Assembly: GCA_013001975.1 (NCBI GenBank)
Contig: JABDKX010000196.1
Span: forward strand, 1-51,358
Source of the DNA: Saprospiraceae bacterium
Lineage (GTDB): Bacteria; Bacteroidota; Bacteroidia; Chitinophagales; Saprospiraceae
Length of the DNA stretch: 51,358 nucleotides
Direction: 5' to 3'
A program made the translations under genes and the position numbers. Below, piece by piece: positions 25,232 to 33,415 of the stretch (within the stretch, counting starts at the first letter, position 1; every line of letters begins with the position of its first letter). The notes beneath the pieces are model-generated. The model saw only the letters and a list, made by a program, of their open reading frames with translations, made no database searches and was not told the origin of the DNA.

Positions 25232-27723
25232 ATTTTTATAAAATTGTTCGTTTGAAAACCTTTTTGATCTTCAAATATAATATAGTAAATCCCAATTGGA
25301 AAGTTAGAGACGTCAATTTTATTGTCAGACTTGCTATTATATTTTCCTGAGTACAGCGCCACACCAAAATGATTATATATAGTCAATTTACCATTTAGAC
25401 GAGAAGATGACTTGATGTTAACATAATCAGAAACAGGATTAGGGAAAGTTGAAAATTGAGGTTTGTCTGACATTGCCGCGTTGCTGCTTATATGTGTTAA
25501 ATTAAAGTCCCAAATTCCTCTTCCATATGTGCCGAAACGAACGATATCTTGCTTATCTATATACTCAACACTCCAATAGGTTTGATTTGGTGCAATGCCT
25601 TTGTCTAGCTCAAACCATTTGTCTTCTTCGAAAATAAACACATATGGACCAGCTTCAGTTGCTGCAAATAGAAAATCTTCGTCGGGATCCATAACCAAAT
25701 CATGTATCGTTGTTGGAGGTAAATTTTGTTGGATTGATACGAAGGATTCTCCACCATTTATAGATTTAAAAATTGGCGAATTGCTATATCCAGAACCACC
25801 AAAAAACAATAACTGACTATTTTTCTGTGAGCAAAGTATTTTGTTGCCGTATAAATAGTGAGAACCTGTCAAACCGTTCATTTTTTCTTCAAATGATTCC
25901 CCTCTATTTTTTGTCACATAAAACTTACCTGTACTCGTAGCAGCATAAACGATGTTATCATTAAAATTATTAACAGCAAGGCTGGAAAGTGTTCCGCCAC
26001 TTACACTAAAGTCAAATGGCCATTGATAGGCGTTCATGTTGCCTAAGTCTTCAATTTTTAACTCTATTATATGAGAGCCTATACTCTGTTGAAAACCACC
26101 TCCTGCAAGCAATACACTGTTCTGATGGTATGGAGAAGGAATTATTGGTGGCAGCCAAACATCATTGTTAATTGATTCTAAGAAATAGCTGTTGTTTGGA
26201 AAATTAGATTTAGTCGGGTCATCATAGTGTAGGACTAATCCACCAGGAAAAACAGTCCACATGCTTATGCCATTGTTTGTAAATTGAATATGACCAAAAT
26301 CACCGCTAAACATCTGTGTGAAATTTGAAGTCCCTTCTCCAAAATCTATTGTTCTTTGTATTCCTTGATCTTGAGAACCTGCAAAGATATATCTTGAATC
26401 TCTTGGATACGTTTTAACGCTGTAATATTGGCTAACGTTTAGGTTATTCATTCCAATGTTACTGAAGTTCTGACCGCCATCATAAGAAATGCTTAAACCA
26501 CCATGATTTGCTACGACAATAAAACTGGTTTGGCCGTTATGATATTCTGCAATATGCATAATATCAGCATGTAATTTGACAGACGGATTGTCATAATATT
26601 CAATCCAATCGTTTACTTTTTCCCAACTTAAACCAGAATTGTGGCTTCTGTAAGCTTCTACATTAGGCATTAAAATTTTTGAAGGATAGTATTGAGAAAT
26701 AAATAATCCATCTTGCCATGGTGTAACTGGTAAGGTTGAAAGGGTAGTCCAAGTTTCTCCAAAATTACTAGATTTCAAAAGCTTGTTGTTTTTATTAAAA
26801 GCCATCAAGTCATTGTTACTTGGATGAACATTTAAATTGACCTCACCAAGAAATCCAAAGTCTATGGTTGAATTGGCGTTCACTAAATCAAGTTTTTGAG
26901 ATACATCTTCCCATTGATAAATTTTAGACCTTACATTTGATGATTGCTCAATTATAAATAAGTCGGATGTGCTTACGTTAGCAGCAAGTGTGATCTCTCT
27001 AAGGTGCGTAGTATTAAAATTTCTTATGTTGAAAAATGACATTCCATAATTTGAAGAATGGTAAAGACTTATGTTATCATTTTCACTTTCTTGAGCCAAA
27101 TAAAATATGTCGTCACCATTATTAATTTTAATTGGTGATTTTGTAAGCAGTGAATTTATATTTGTAAAGCCAAACGACTTAACCCATTGTCCCTCACTGA
27201 TGTCCATATAATATGGAATGCCGTTAATGGCCGCAATTATTCTTGATTCACCAATGTTATTTTCAGTAATTATGAGAAACCGATTATCAAACCTCAATTC
27301 TTGATTGACGACTTCCCATGACAATCCATCGATTGATCCTTTCCACAATGATCCGCCAGAAGAAAGTGCATACAATTTATTATTTAGGTTATCAAAAGCT
27401 GTATGGGTAATACTGCCAGCTAGGTTATTACTGCCTCTTTCATGCCATTGCCCAATGAGTGTGCCATCAGCAATATTAATGACGTCATTAGATTTTGATT
27501 CTAATCTGGTGTATTGGTTGTAATATTTATTTAATGCTGTTTCTGCTTCAATACTTTTCCAGTTTGTTCCAGGTGCACATTTGTGAAGATTATTCAACCA
27601 CTGTTTTTTATTCAGCTTTTCTTTAACTTCTTCCATGTCTTCTTTGACATAGGTAGATTCAGTAGGTTGGAGGTGTGTCATTCCCTCATTTCTTTCATTT
27701 GAAAAGAGAATGCAAACAAGCAT
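25228..27723 (-). CDS. Secreted BNR-repeat protein with T9SS type A sorting domain
   Basis: This is an 831-residue extracellular protein. Many Asp-box (BNR) turns of the type S-x-D-x-G-x-T/S-W/F are visible (SNFGETW, SHNSGLSW, SYDGGQNF, TKNRGESF, SINGGESF). They indicate one or two beta-propellers of the sortilin/VPS10-like kind. The last 75 residues (FPNPVSDYVNIKS ... GIYYIIF) are a T9SS type A sorting domain, which directs secretion and surface attachment. The first ATG (27723) leaves only a stub of a signal peptide. In the same frame, upstream codons from an ATT at 27762 would complete it, so the true start is probably there. It follows the dctA-like gene directly. Confidence 0.9.
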   Translation of the reverse strand: MLVCILFSNERNEGMTHLQPTESTYVKEDMEEVKEKLNKKQWLNNLHKCAPGTNWKSIEAETALNKYYNQYTRLESKSNDVINIADGTLIGQWHERGSNNLAGSITHTAFDNLNNKLYALSSGGSLWKGSIDGLSWEVVNQELRFDNRFLIITENNIGESRIIAAINGIPYYMDISEGQWVKSFGFTNINSLLTKSPIKINNGDDIFYLAQESENDNISLYHSSNYGMSFFNIRNFNTTHLREITLAANVSTSDLFIIEQSSNVRSKIYQWEDVSQKLDLVNANSTIDFGFLGEVNLNVHPSNNDLMAFNKNNKLLKSSNFGETWTTLSTLPVTPWQDGLFISQYYPSKILMPNVEAYRSHNSGLSWEKVNDWIEYYDNPSVKLHADIMHIAEYHNGQTSFIVVANHGGLSISYDGGQNFSNIGMNNLNVSQYYSVKTYPRDSRYIFAGSQDQGIQRTIDFGEGTSNFTQMFSGDFGHIQFTNNGISMWTVFPGGLVLHYDDPTKSNFPNNSYFLESINNDVWLPPIIPSPYHQNSVLLAGGGFQQSIGSHIIELKIEDLGNMNAYQWPFDFSVSGGTLSSLAVNNFNDNIVYAATSTGKFYVTKNRGESFEEKMNGLTGSHYLYGNKILCSQKNSQLLFFGGSGYSNSPIFKSINGGESFVSIQQNLPPTTIHDLVMDPDEDFLFAATEAGPYVFIFEEDKWFELDKGIAPNQTYWSVEYIDKQDIVRFGTYGRGIWDFNLTHISSNAAMSDKPQFSTFPNPVSDYVNIKSSSRLNGKLTIYNHFGVALYSGKYNSKSDNKIDVSNFPIGIYYIIFEDQKGFQTNNFIKI

Positions 27724-27757
27724 TAAGCTTGTGAAGACTGATATATATGCAAATGTT

Positions 27758-29083
27758 TTAATTGCTGGTCGTTGTTTGTTTGTAATTATCGTCCCAATTT
27801 TTCACATTAGGATCAGATACTTTTCCTATCGACTTTCCGACTACCATTGCTACCGTAGCGTCACCTGTAACATTGATAACAGTTCTCATCATATCAAGCG
27901 GCCTGTCAACAGCAAAAATTAACGCTAAGCCTACCATAAGTGTTTCCTTTGGTACACCCAGAGTATCTAAAACAATCACCAACATGACCATGCCTGCTCC
28001 AGGAACGGCTGCAGAACCAATAGAAGCCATTAATGCAGTCAATACAATAGTTAGTTGGTCAGCTAACGTTAACTCAAAATCTAACGCTTGGCAAATGAAA
28101 ACCGCTGCCACAGCTTGGTATAAACTTGTCCCATCCATATTGATCGTTGCACCAACTGGACAAACAAAACTGGTGACTTCTTTGTCAACACCCAAATGCT
28201 CTTCAACACGCTCCATAGTCACTGGTAAAGTGGCTGCTGATGAACTGGTTGAAAACGCTAAAAGTTGAGCAGGGCTGATGCCTTTGAAAAAGAAAGCAGG
28301 TTTTTTGCCAACATAAAAGTATACAGCAAGTACATAAAACCCAATCATTAAAAGTAATCCAGCAACGACTGTGCCCGCATATTGCGCAAGCGCAACAAAT
28401 ATGTCTCCATTTGTTGTACTGACAATCAAGGATGCTAAAAGTGCAAATACAGCATAAGGTGCGATCAACATGATGAGATCAATCATCTTCATAATCACTT
28501 CATTCAAACTATCAAAAAAATCCTTTAAAGGTTTCGCTTGAGCTGGTGTGACCAACAATAAACTGATTCCCAGTAATACAGTGAAAAATATTACTTGGAG
28601 CATGTTTCTATTATCACTTGCAGCAAAAAACAAATTTTCTGGAACCATGTCTTCAATAAACTGTAATGGTCCTGCTTCTTTTTGTGAAATGGCAGAGTCA
28701 ACTCTTTTGGCCGCATCTGCATTATAACTGCTGCTTAATTCGGCTACAGTTTCTTGCGAGATGCTGTTACCAGGTTGAATAATATTAACTAATGTTAATC
28801 CAATTGTTATTGCAATAATCGTTGTTATTATATAAATTCCGATGGTTCTAATTCCAATTCTAGAAAATTTTGAAATATCCTTCAGATCAGAAATTCCTTT
28901 GATAAGACTGGCAATAATTAAAGGAATTGCAATCAGTTTTAATAATTTTATAAAAATGGTACCAAATGGTTTAATCCAGTCCAACACAAATTGCTGAGCA
29001 CCCATTTTACTGGCGACCATTCCTGCTGCGACTCCGAGAATCATTCCGATAAGTATCTTCCAATGAAGACCTAAATTTTTCAT
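27758..29083 (-). CDS. Dicarboxylate/amino acid:cation symporter (DAACS family)
   Basis: This is a sodium- or proton-coupled acidic amino acid or dicarboxylate transporter with about eight membrane helices and two re-entrant loops. Family motifs are STSSSAATLP (HP1), NMDGTSLYQ, and the substrate helix DRPLDMMRTVINVTGDA. That helix has the D-x3-D-x2-R-T-x2-N spacing of GltPh, and its Arg points to acidic substrates such as aspartate or glutamate. The frame opens at 29158, but ATG at 29083 (MKNLGLHWK) gives the normal N-terminus. The stop codon overlaps a candidate ATT start of the secreted BNR protein. Confidence 0.93.
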   Translation of the reverse strand: MKNLGLHWKILIGMILGVAAGMVASKMGAQQFVLDWIKPFGTIFIKLLKLIAIPLIIASLIKGISDLKDISKFSRIGIRTIGIYIITTIIAITIGLTLVNIIQPGNSISQETVAELSSSYNADAAKRVDSAISQKEAGPLQFIEDMVPENLFFAASDNRNMLQVIFFTVLLGISLLLVTPAQAKPLKDFFDSLNEVIMKMIDLIMLIAPYAVFALLASLIVSTTNGDIFVALAQYAGTVVAGLLLMIGFYVLAVYFYVGKKPAFFFKGISPAQLLAFSTSSSAATLPVTMERVEEHLGVDKEVTSFVCPVGATINMDGTSLYQAVAAVFICQALDFELTLADQLTIVLTALMASIGSAAVPGAGMVMLVIVLDTLGVPKETLMVGLALIFAVDRPLDMMRTVINVTGDATVAMVVGKSIGKVSDPNVKNWDDNYKQTTTSN

Positions 29084-29224
29084 ACAAGTGTTTTTGTTAG
29101 TTTTTGACTTGCACCAAAATACCACTACTAAAGTACATTTCGTACTTTCAAAAGACATTATTAGCCTTTTTTATATAACTTTTAGGAACTGAATTGCGGA
29201 TTGGACTAATTTGATTAGCCAATT

Positions 29225-29232
29225 CAAATATA
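29225..29232 (-). promoter_or_regulatory. Candidate -7 box for the dctA-like operon
   Basis: The minus strand reads TATATTTG, an exact TAnnTTTG match, giving a leader of about 135 bases. A hairpin (GGCTAATCAAATTAGTCC, about 29201-29218 on the plus strand) would lie at the transcript's 5' end. Confidence 0.45.
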
Positions 29233-29286
29233 ACACGAAAAAAACTTCTTTTTTAAGTTTTAACCGGAGCTTAACTGATTTAAGGA

Positions 29287-29958
29287 TTATTTAGATTTAA
29301 TGGCTCTGACCATCTCTCTTTTTTTTGCGGGACCATTTAGAATATCCAATTTATATCCCATGCTTTTGAGTAATCTTTTAAATGCGCCTTGAGTACAATA
29401 AGTGACTAGGATGCCATTGGGTTTTAAAATGTCAAACAATTTTTGGTGAAGTTCTTTTTGCCACAGATGAGCTTGACAAGATGGCGCAAATGCATCAAAA
29501 AAAATGATGTCAAATTGCTTTCCAAACTTGTGTGCTTGAATATCTCCTTTATATTTTGTTAAGTTAAAATGAGGCGTAATTTTCTGTTGGTTCTCCCAAG
29601 GAGATGTATGAAGGTTGGTAAAAAGACTTGGATCATCCTGATTTAAAACTTCGGGATAGTTTAATTTATTATAAATATCAGATACCACAGGATCAGATTC
29701 TATGGAGTGATAATCAATTGTGATATCCAGCTTTTGAGATTCTATAATACTTAAATAAGCATTTAATCCTGTTCCAAATCCCATTTCGAATATTGAGATG
29801 TCTTTAGAACCTTTATTGTATTTGAAAAATATACCAGCAGAAATGAAAACATGGATGGATTCTTCTATTGCACCATATACAGAATGATAATGTGCTCCAA
29901 ATTTAGAGGAGAACACAGTATGTGATCCATCATTGGAATTATGGATACTTTGCTCCAA
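29287..29958 (-). CDS. mnmD: tRNA 5-methylaminomethyl-2-thiouridine methyltransferase
   Basis: This is a SAM-dependent methyltransferase of 223 residues corresponding to the N-terminal domain of MnmC. Motif I is IFEMGFGTGLNAYL (about 53-66). The family motif FFDAFAPSCQAHLW is present, followed by LVTYCTQGAFKR and the ending GPAKKREM. It completes mnm5s2U at the wobble position of certain tRNAs. As is usual outside gamma-proteobacteria, the FAD oxidase domain is absent. A small lipoprotein gene lies 17 bases upstream in the same orientation. Confidence 0.92.
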   Translation of the reverse strand: MEQSIHNSNDGSHTVFSSKFGAHYHSVYGAIEESIHVFISAGIFFKYNKGSKDISIFEMGFGTGLNAYLSIIESQKLDITIDYHSIESDPVVSDIYNKLNYPEVLNQDDPSLFTNLHTSPWENQQKITPHFNLTKYKGDIQAHKFGKQFDIIFFDAFAPSCQAHLWQKELHQKLFDILKPNGILVTYCTQGAFKRLLKSMGYKLDILNGPAKKREMVRAIKSK

Positions 29959-29975
29959 TTTTTTATTGATCTATA

Positions 29976-30119
29976 CTAGAAAATGTTTACACAAACGGTA
30001 GGAAGTACCTTAAAGTTGTTTGGACAACCGACTCCTTTTTTAGAGCAAGATGCAAATGTTGAAAGCATCAACAAGAATGCACAAACTTTAACAGTGAATT
30101 TTAACTTATTTCTTCTCAT
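29976..30119 (-). CDS. Small lipoprotein, 47 residues
   Basis: ATG at 30119 opens a 47-codon frame ending TAG at 29976-29978. The product has basic residues (MRRNKLK), a hydrophobic core with VKVCAFLLMLS, and the lipobox TFASC with Cys25 for lipidation. A tail of 22 residues follows: CSKKGVGCPNNF and then a hydrophobic end. The lipobox and promoter make this much better supported than the overlapping plus-strand frame. It sits 17 bases before mnmD and probably shares its transcript. I recall similar tiny CSKK...CP lipoproteins in Bacteroidota, with no known function. Confidence 0.75.
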   Translation of the reverse strand: MRRNKLKFTVKVCAFLLMLSTFASCSKKGVGCPNNFKVLPTVCVNIF

Positions 30120-30158
30120 TATTTTATCCCTTTATAGCTATCTCAACGAATTGAGGTG

Positions 30159-30166
30159 CAAATATA
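30159..30166 (-). promoter_or_regulatory. Candidate -7 box for the small lipoprotein and mnmD
   Basis: The minus strand reads TATATTTG, 39 bases before the lipoprotein start. Between them lies a small hairpin CTCAA-TTCG-TTGAG in the leader. Confidence 0.5.
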
Positions 30167-30207
30167 TTATTAATAATTCTTATTAGTTTTGGTTTTTTAA
30201 TTTATAC

Positions 30208-31548
30208 ATGCAAAAGAGATACCATTTAATTGCGATAGGAGGGAGTGTGATGCACAATGTTGCCCTCGATTTGGCTGATTTAGGCAATGAAATAACGGGT
30301 TCTGACGATGAAATCTATGAACCATCTAAATCCAGATTATTAAAGAAAGGTCTATTACCTGACAAAATTGGTTGGGATTCTGACCGAATTGATGATTCTA
30401 TTGATGCCATAATATTGGGAAAACATGCCCGAAACGATAATCCAGAATTGTTAAAAGCTCAGTCTTCGGGAATTCCAATTTATTCGTTTCCTGAATTTGT
30501 TGCTTCCAAATCAAAAGCGACAAAACGTGTCTGTATTTCAGGAAGTCACGGCAAAACTTCTACAACTGCCATGATTATGCACGTACTTAAGTATCATGAT
30601 TACGATTTTGATTACTTAGTAGGCGCTAATCTGGACGGCTTTGATAAAATGGTTAAGTTATCGGATTCAGATATATTGGTCGTTGAAGGGGATGAGTATC
30701 CCAGCTCTTGTTTGGATATGAGAGCAAAAATGCTTCATTACAGACCCAATATTGCTGTTATTACAGGTATAGCATGGGATCATGTTAACATTTACAAAAC
30801 CTATGAAGATTATAAAAATATCTTTCGAGACTTTTTAAATGGCCTTCAAAAAGATGCCATTTGCTTTTTTGATCAAACAGATTCTGATTTGAATAAAATG
30901 ATGATTAATGAAGTATTCCCTCCAAAGAGACAATCTTACAACAGTTTTGAAACCAATAAAAAAGGGGAAATCATTTATAATGGTCAAGCATTTCCAATCT
31001 CAATATTTGGCAATCATAATCTGAAAAACTTAAAGGCAGCTTATCATGTTTGTCAATCTTTAGGGATTGAAAACCATGCATTTTTTGAAGCTATTGCCAA
31101 TTTTAAAGGTGCAGCCAAACGTTTAGAGTTGATTTTTGAAAGTGAAAGGTTAACCGTTTATAAAGATTTTGCCCATGCGCCATCAAAATGCGAAGCAACA
31201 GTCAATGCGGTTAAGGGGAAATATCAAAATAAAAATTTAACAGCTATTCTTGAATTGCATACATTCAGCAGCTTAGATAAATCGTTTATAACTCAATACG
31301 CAGAAACAATGTCTAATGCTGACAAAGCTTTTGTTTATTTTGATCCCAATGCCTTAAAAATGAAGCAAATGCCTGATTTAGATCCTGAATTTGTGGCTAA
31401 AAGCTTTAAACATCCAAATATTGAGGCAATTGATAATAGTAAAAGGTTAAAAGAAGTGCTGGAATCCATTAAAACTGATGATACGGAAGTATTATTGGTC
31501 ATGAGTTCAGGCAGTTTGGGTGGTTTTGACTTAACGACCTTTTTTTAA
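30208..31548 (+). CDS. mpl: Mur ligase family protein, Mpl-like (UDP-N-acetylmuramate:tripeptide ligase)
   Basis: This is a Mur ligase of 446 residues. The N-terminal nucleotide-sugar domain begins YHLIAIGGSVMHNVALDL. The ATP P-loop is ISGSHGKTSTTAM (about 110-122). The central domain has EGDEYPSSCLD and GIAWDHVNIYKT, and the C-terminal domain has KDFAHAPSKCEATV. The GD-E-Y and DHVN pattern is that of Mpl, which recycles murein tripeptide by ligating it to UDP-MurNAc, rather than MurC. It is monocistronic and divergent from the lipoprotein-mnmD unit. Confidence 0.88.
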   Translation: MQKRYHLIAIGGSVMHNVALDLADLGNEITGSDDEIYEPSKSRLLKKGLLPDKIGWDSDRIDDSIDAIILGKHARNDNPELLKAQSSGIPIYSFPEFVASKSKATKRVCISGSHGKTSTTAMIMHVLKYHDYDFDYLVGANLDGFDKMVKLSDSDILVVEGDEYPSSCLDMRAKMLHYRPNIAVITGIAWDHVNIYKTYEDYKNIFRDFLNGLQKDAICFFDQTDSDLNKMMINEVFPPKRQSYNSFETNKKGEIIYNGQAFPISIFGNHNLKNLKAAYHVCQSLGIENHAFFEAIANFKGAAKRLELIFESERLTVYKDFAHAPSKCEATVNAVKGKYQNKNLTAILELHTFSSLDKSFITQYAETMSNADKAFVYFDPNALKMKQMPDLDPEFVAKSFKHPNIEAIDNSKRLKEVLESIKTDDTEVLLVMSSGSLGGFDLTTFF

Positions 31549-31561
31549 TAATAATACTCAA

Positions 31562-31597
31562 TTTTGAATACCTATTTGTTTTGAATGGTTATCTTTG
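31562..31597 (+). promoter_or_regulatory. Candidate promoter of pdhB
   Basis: TTTTG at 31562-31566 and TATCTTTG at 31590-31597 are separated by 23 bases, at the wide end of spacing known for Bacteroidota sigma promoters. The -7 box lies 25 bases before the pdhB ATG. Confidence 0.45.
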
Positions 31598-31621
31598 TGC
31601 TCAATTTGAAAAAAGCTGAAT

Positions 31622-32608
31622 ATGTCTAGAGAGTTAACATTAAGAGATGCTTTAAATGAAGCGATGTCTGAAGAAATGAGAAGAGATGAAAATGTCTTCT
31701 TAATGGGAGAAGAAGTCGCTGAATATAATGGTGCTTATAAAGTAAGTAAAGGGATGCTCAAAGAGTTTGGCCCTAAACGTGTTATTGATACACCAATTGC
31801 AGAATTAGGCTTTGCTGGAATAGGAGTAGGTGCTGCCATTAACGGCCTCCGACCAATAGTTGAGTTTATGACATGGAACTTCGCAGTCCTAGCTTTTGAT
31901 CAAATTGTTAACAATGCTGCAAAAACATTATCACAGTCTGCAGGTGAGTTTAAATGTCCAATCGTTTTTCGTGGACCTTCAGGTTCAGCTGGGCAATTAG
32001 CACAACAACATTCACAAATGTTTGAAAGTTGGATGGCAAATGTACCTGGATTAAAAGTGATTTCAATTGTTGATCCAAAAGATGCTAAGGGATTACTGAA
32101 GTCAGCAATTCGTGATGAAGATCCGGTTTGCTTTATGGAGTCAGAGCAATTGTACGGTTACAAAGGATTGGTTCCTGAAGAAGAATACTTGACACCTATT
32201 GGAAAAGCCATTGTTAGAAGAGAGGGTAGCGATGTTACTATAGTTTCATTTAACAAAATGATGTTGGTGGCCGAAAAAGCAGCCGAAGAATTAGCTAAAG
32301 AAGGTATTTCTGCAGAAGTCATTGACTTAAGAACAATCCGTCCATTGGATCATAAAACAATAGTTGACTCTGTAAAGAAAACAAACCGATTGGTAGTAGT
32401 AGACGAATGTTGGCCGTTTGCTGGCGTGTCAGCAGAGATTGCATACGAAATCCAAAAGTATGCATTTGACTATTTGGATGCACCTGTTACAAGAGTTAAC
32501 AGTGCTGATACATCTTTATCGTATGCACCTACGTTCGTTGAAGAGTATTTACCTAATCCTGCAAAAGTTATTGCCGCGGTTAAAGAAGTGATGTATTCAA
32601 GAGTTTAA
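31622..32608 (+). CDS. pdhB: Pyruvate dehydrogenase E1 component, beta subunit
   Basis: This is the thiamine-diphosphate-dependent E1 beta subunit, 328 residues. The N-terminal transketolase-type domain has VFLMGEEVAEYNGAYKVSKG with the cofactor-activating Glu, and DTPIAELGFAGIGVGAA. The loop FRGPSGSAGQLAQQHSQ carries the conserved His. The C-terminal domain begins near residue 195 (GSDVTIVSFNKM). It works with an E1 alpha subunit, which is not adjacent here. Relatedness to branched-chain E1 beta is close, but the EYNGAYK signature favours pyruvate. The stop overlaps the convergent DinB gene by 4 bases. Confidence 0.93.
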   Translation: MSRELTLRDALNEAMSEEMRRDENVFLMGEEVAEYNGAYKVSKGMLKEFGPKRVIDTPIAELGFAGIGVGAAINGLRPIVEFMTWNFAVLAFDQIVNNAAKTLSQSAGEFKCPIVFRGPSGSAGQLAQQHSQMFESWMANVPGLKVISIVDPKDAKGLLKSAIRDEDPVCFMESEQLYGYKGLVPEEEYLTPIGKAIVRREGSDVTIVSFNKMMLVAEKAAEELAKEGISAEVIDLRTIRPLDHKTIVDSVKKTNRLVVVDECWPFAGVSAEIAYEIQKYAFDYLDAPVTRVNSADTSLSYAPTFVEEYLPNPAKVIAAVKEVMYSRV

Positions 32609-33129
32609 TACTTTTTTTTCAAAATTAATCGGTGGTGATCTGTATGAAGAATTGTAAAATATAACATTTCTCTTACTGAAAGTTTTCCTAATAAAGGATG
32701 TGGAATCACATATTTAGATAATGCTTTTTCACTCCATTTTGAAGCGATTCGAATCATCTTGTGTCTTTCAGAATCTAATTTTTCAATAATTGCCGACTTT
32801 TGAGCTGCACTTACTATCGGTGGTTGGAAACGTTTTGGTCCTGGTTGTGTGTTTTTAAAAAGTTTAGTTTCATACTTATTGACCAGCGCGTCAAATGTCC
32901 TTTCAGGTCTGTTACATGTGCCCCATTTATATCTGAGAAACAATTTGGGCATTTTCATGATGGTATTTACAGGTTTTGTGCTTTGAAGAAGGTGCTGAAT
33001 ATGCTGCCCAGCTGTCCATTTTCCTTCAATGATGACTTCTGAGAATTTGTGCTGAGGATGGTTGTCCAACCAATAGATTAATTTTTCAAAACTTATATTT
33101 AACTGCTTGAAGATTTCAGGTTTTTCCAT
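32605..33129 (-). CDS. DinB-family (YfiT-like) putative metal-dependent hydrolase
   Basis: This is a four-helix-bundle DinB-like protein of about 174 residues. The metal-ligand histidines are visible in TAGQHIQHLLQS and in the C-terminal ILHTDHHRLIL, the expected spacing for the three-His site. Several DinB-superfamily proteins are thiol transferases that use bacillithiol or mycothiol. This genome also encodes BshC, so a bacillithiol-dependent role is possible but unproven. The frame opens at 33150; ATG at 33129 (MEKPEIFKQ) is the likely start. Confidence 0.85.
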   Translation of the reverse strand: MEKPEIFKQLNISFEKLIYWLDNHPQHKFSEVIIEGKWTAGQHIQHLLQSTKPVNTIMKMPKLFLRYKWGTCNRPERTFDALVNKYETKLFKNTQPGPKRFQPPIVSAAQKSAIIEKLDSERHKMIRIASKWSEKALSKYVIPHPLLGKLSVREMLYFTILHTDHHRLILKKKY

Positions 33130-33223
33130 ATAGATTACTTTAAGTAACAAAGTATATAATAATTACTAATATAGTTATTAGCAAGAGATAAAACCAGAGG
33201 TAACCGCTACATAATTAAGTAAC

Positions 33224-33338
33224 ATGACAGTAACTAAAGCTGATAATCAGGATATTATTTTCCAGAAAAGTTTATGCTGAAGTGCCTCCAAAAGTACAGT
33301 ATACTTTGACAGAATTTGGTGATGATTTTTCACGATAA
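33224..33338 (+). pseudogene. Remnant of an HxlR-family transcriptional regulator
   Basis: From 33261 to a TAA at 33336-33338 one frame reads SRKVYAEVPPKVQYTLTEFG plus a short end. This is the wing of the HxlR winged helix (family pattern R-x-x-Y-x-E-V-P-P-x-V-E-Y-x-L-T-x-x-G). Upstream, from about 33224, a different frame gives weak further similarity (ADNQDII in place of the end of the recognition-helix region). The N-terminal half is missing. The piece is therefore a frameshifted, truncated gene in the spacer between DinB and ychF. Confidence 0.7.
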
Positions 33339-33415
33339 TTAATTGACTTTAACCTTTGGGTAATTGATTAAATGTCGCAGTTTAGTCCTGAAAATAAAGT
33401 GAAACTGCAATTCAT

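Noticed and set aside
27873-28268. Plus-strand frame of 131 codons inside the symporter gene
   Set aside because: It is antisense to the conserved transporter core and has no family resemblance.
29983-30186. Plus-strand frame of 67 codons
   Set aside because: It is antisense to the 47-residue lipoprotein, which has a lipobox and promoter; the plus-strand translation has no recognisable feature.
32605-33129. DinB protein as a DNA polymerase IV
   Set aside because: The name is shared, but this is the small metal-binding four-helix DinB family, with no polymerase motifs.
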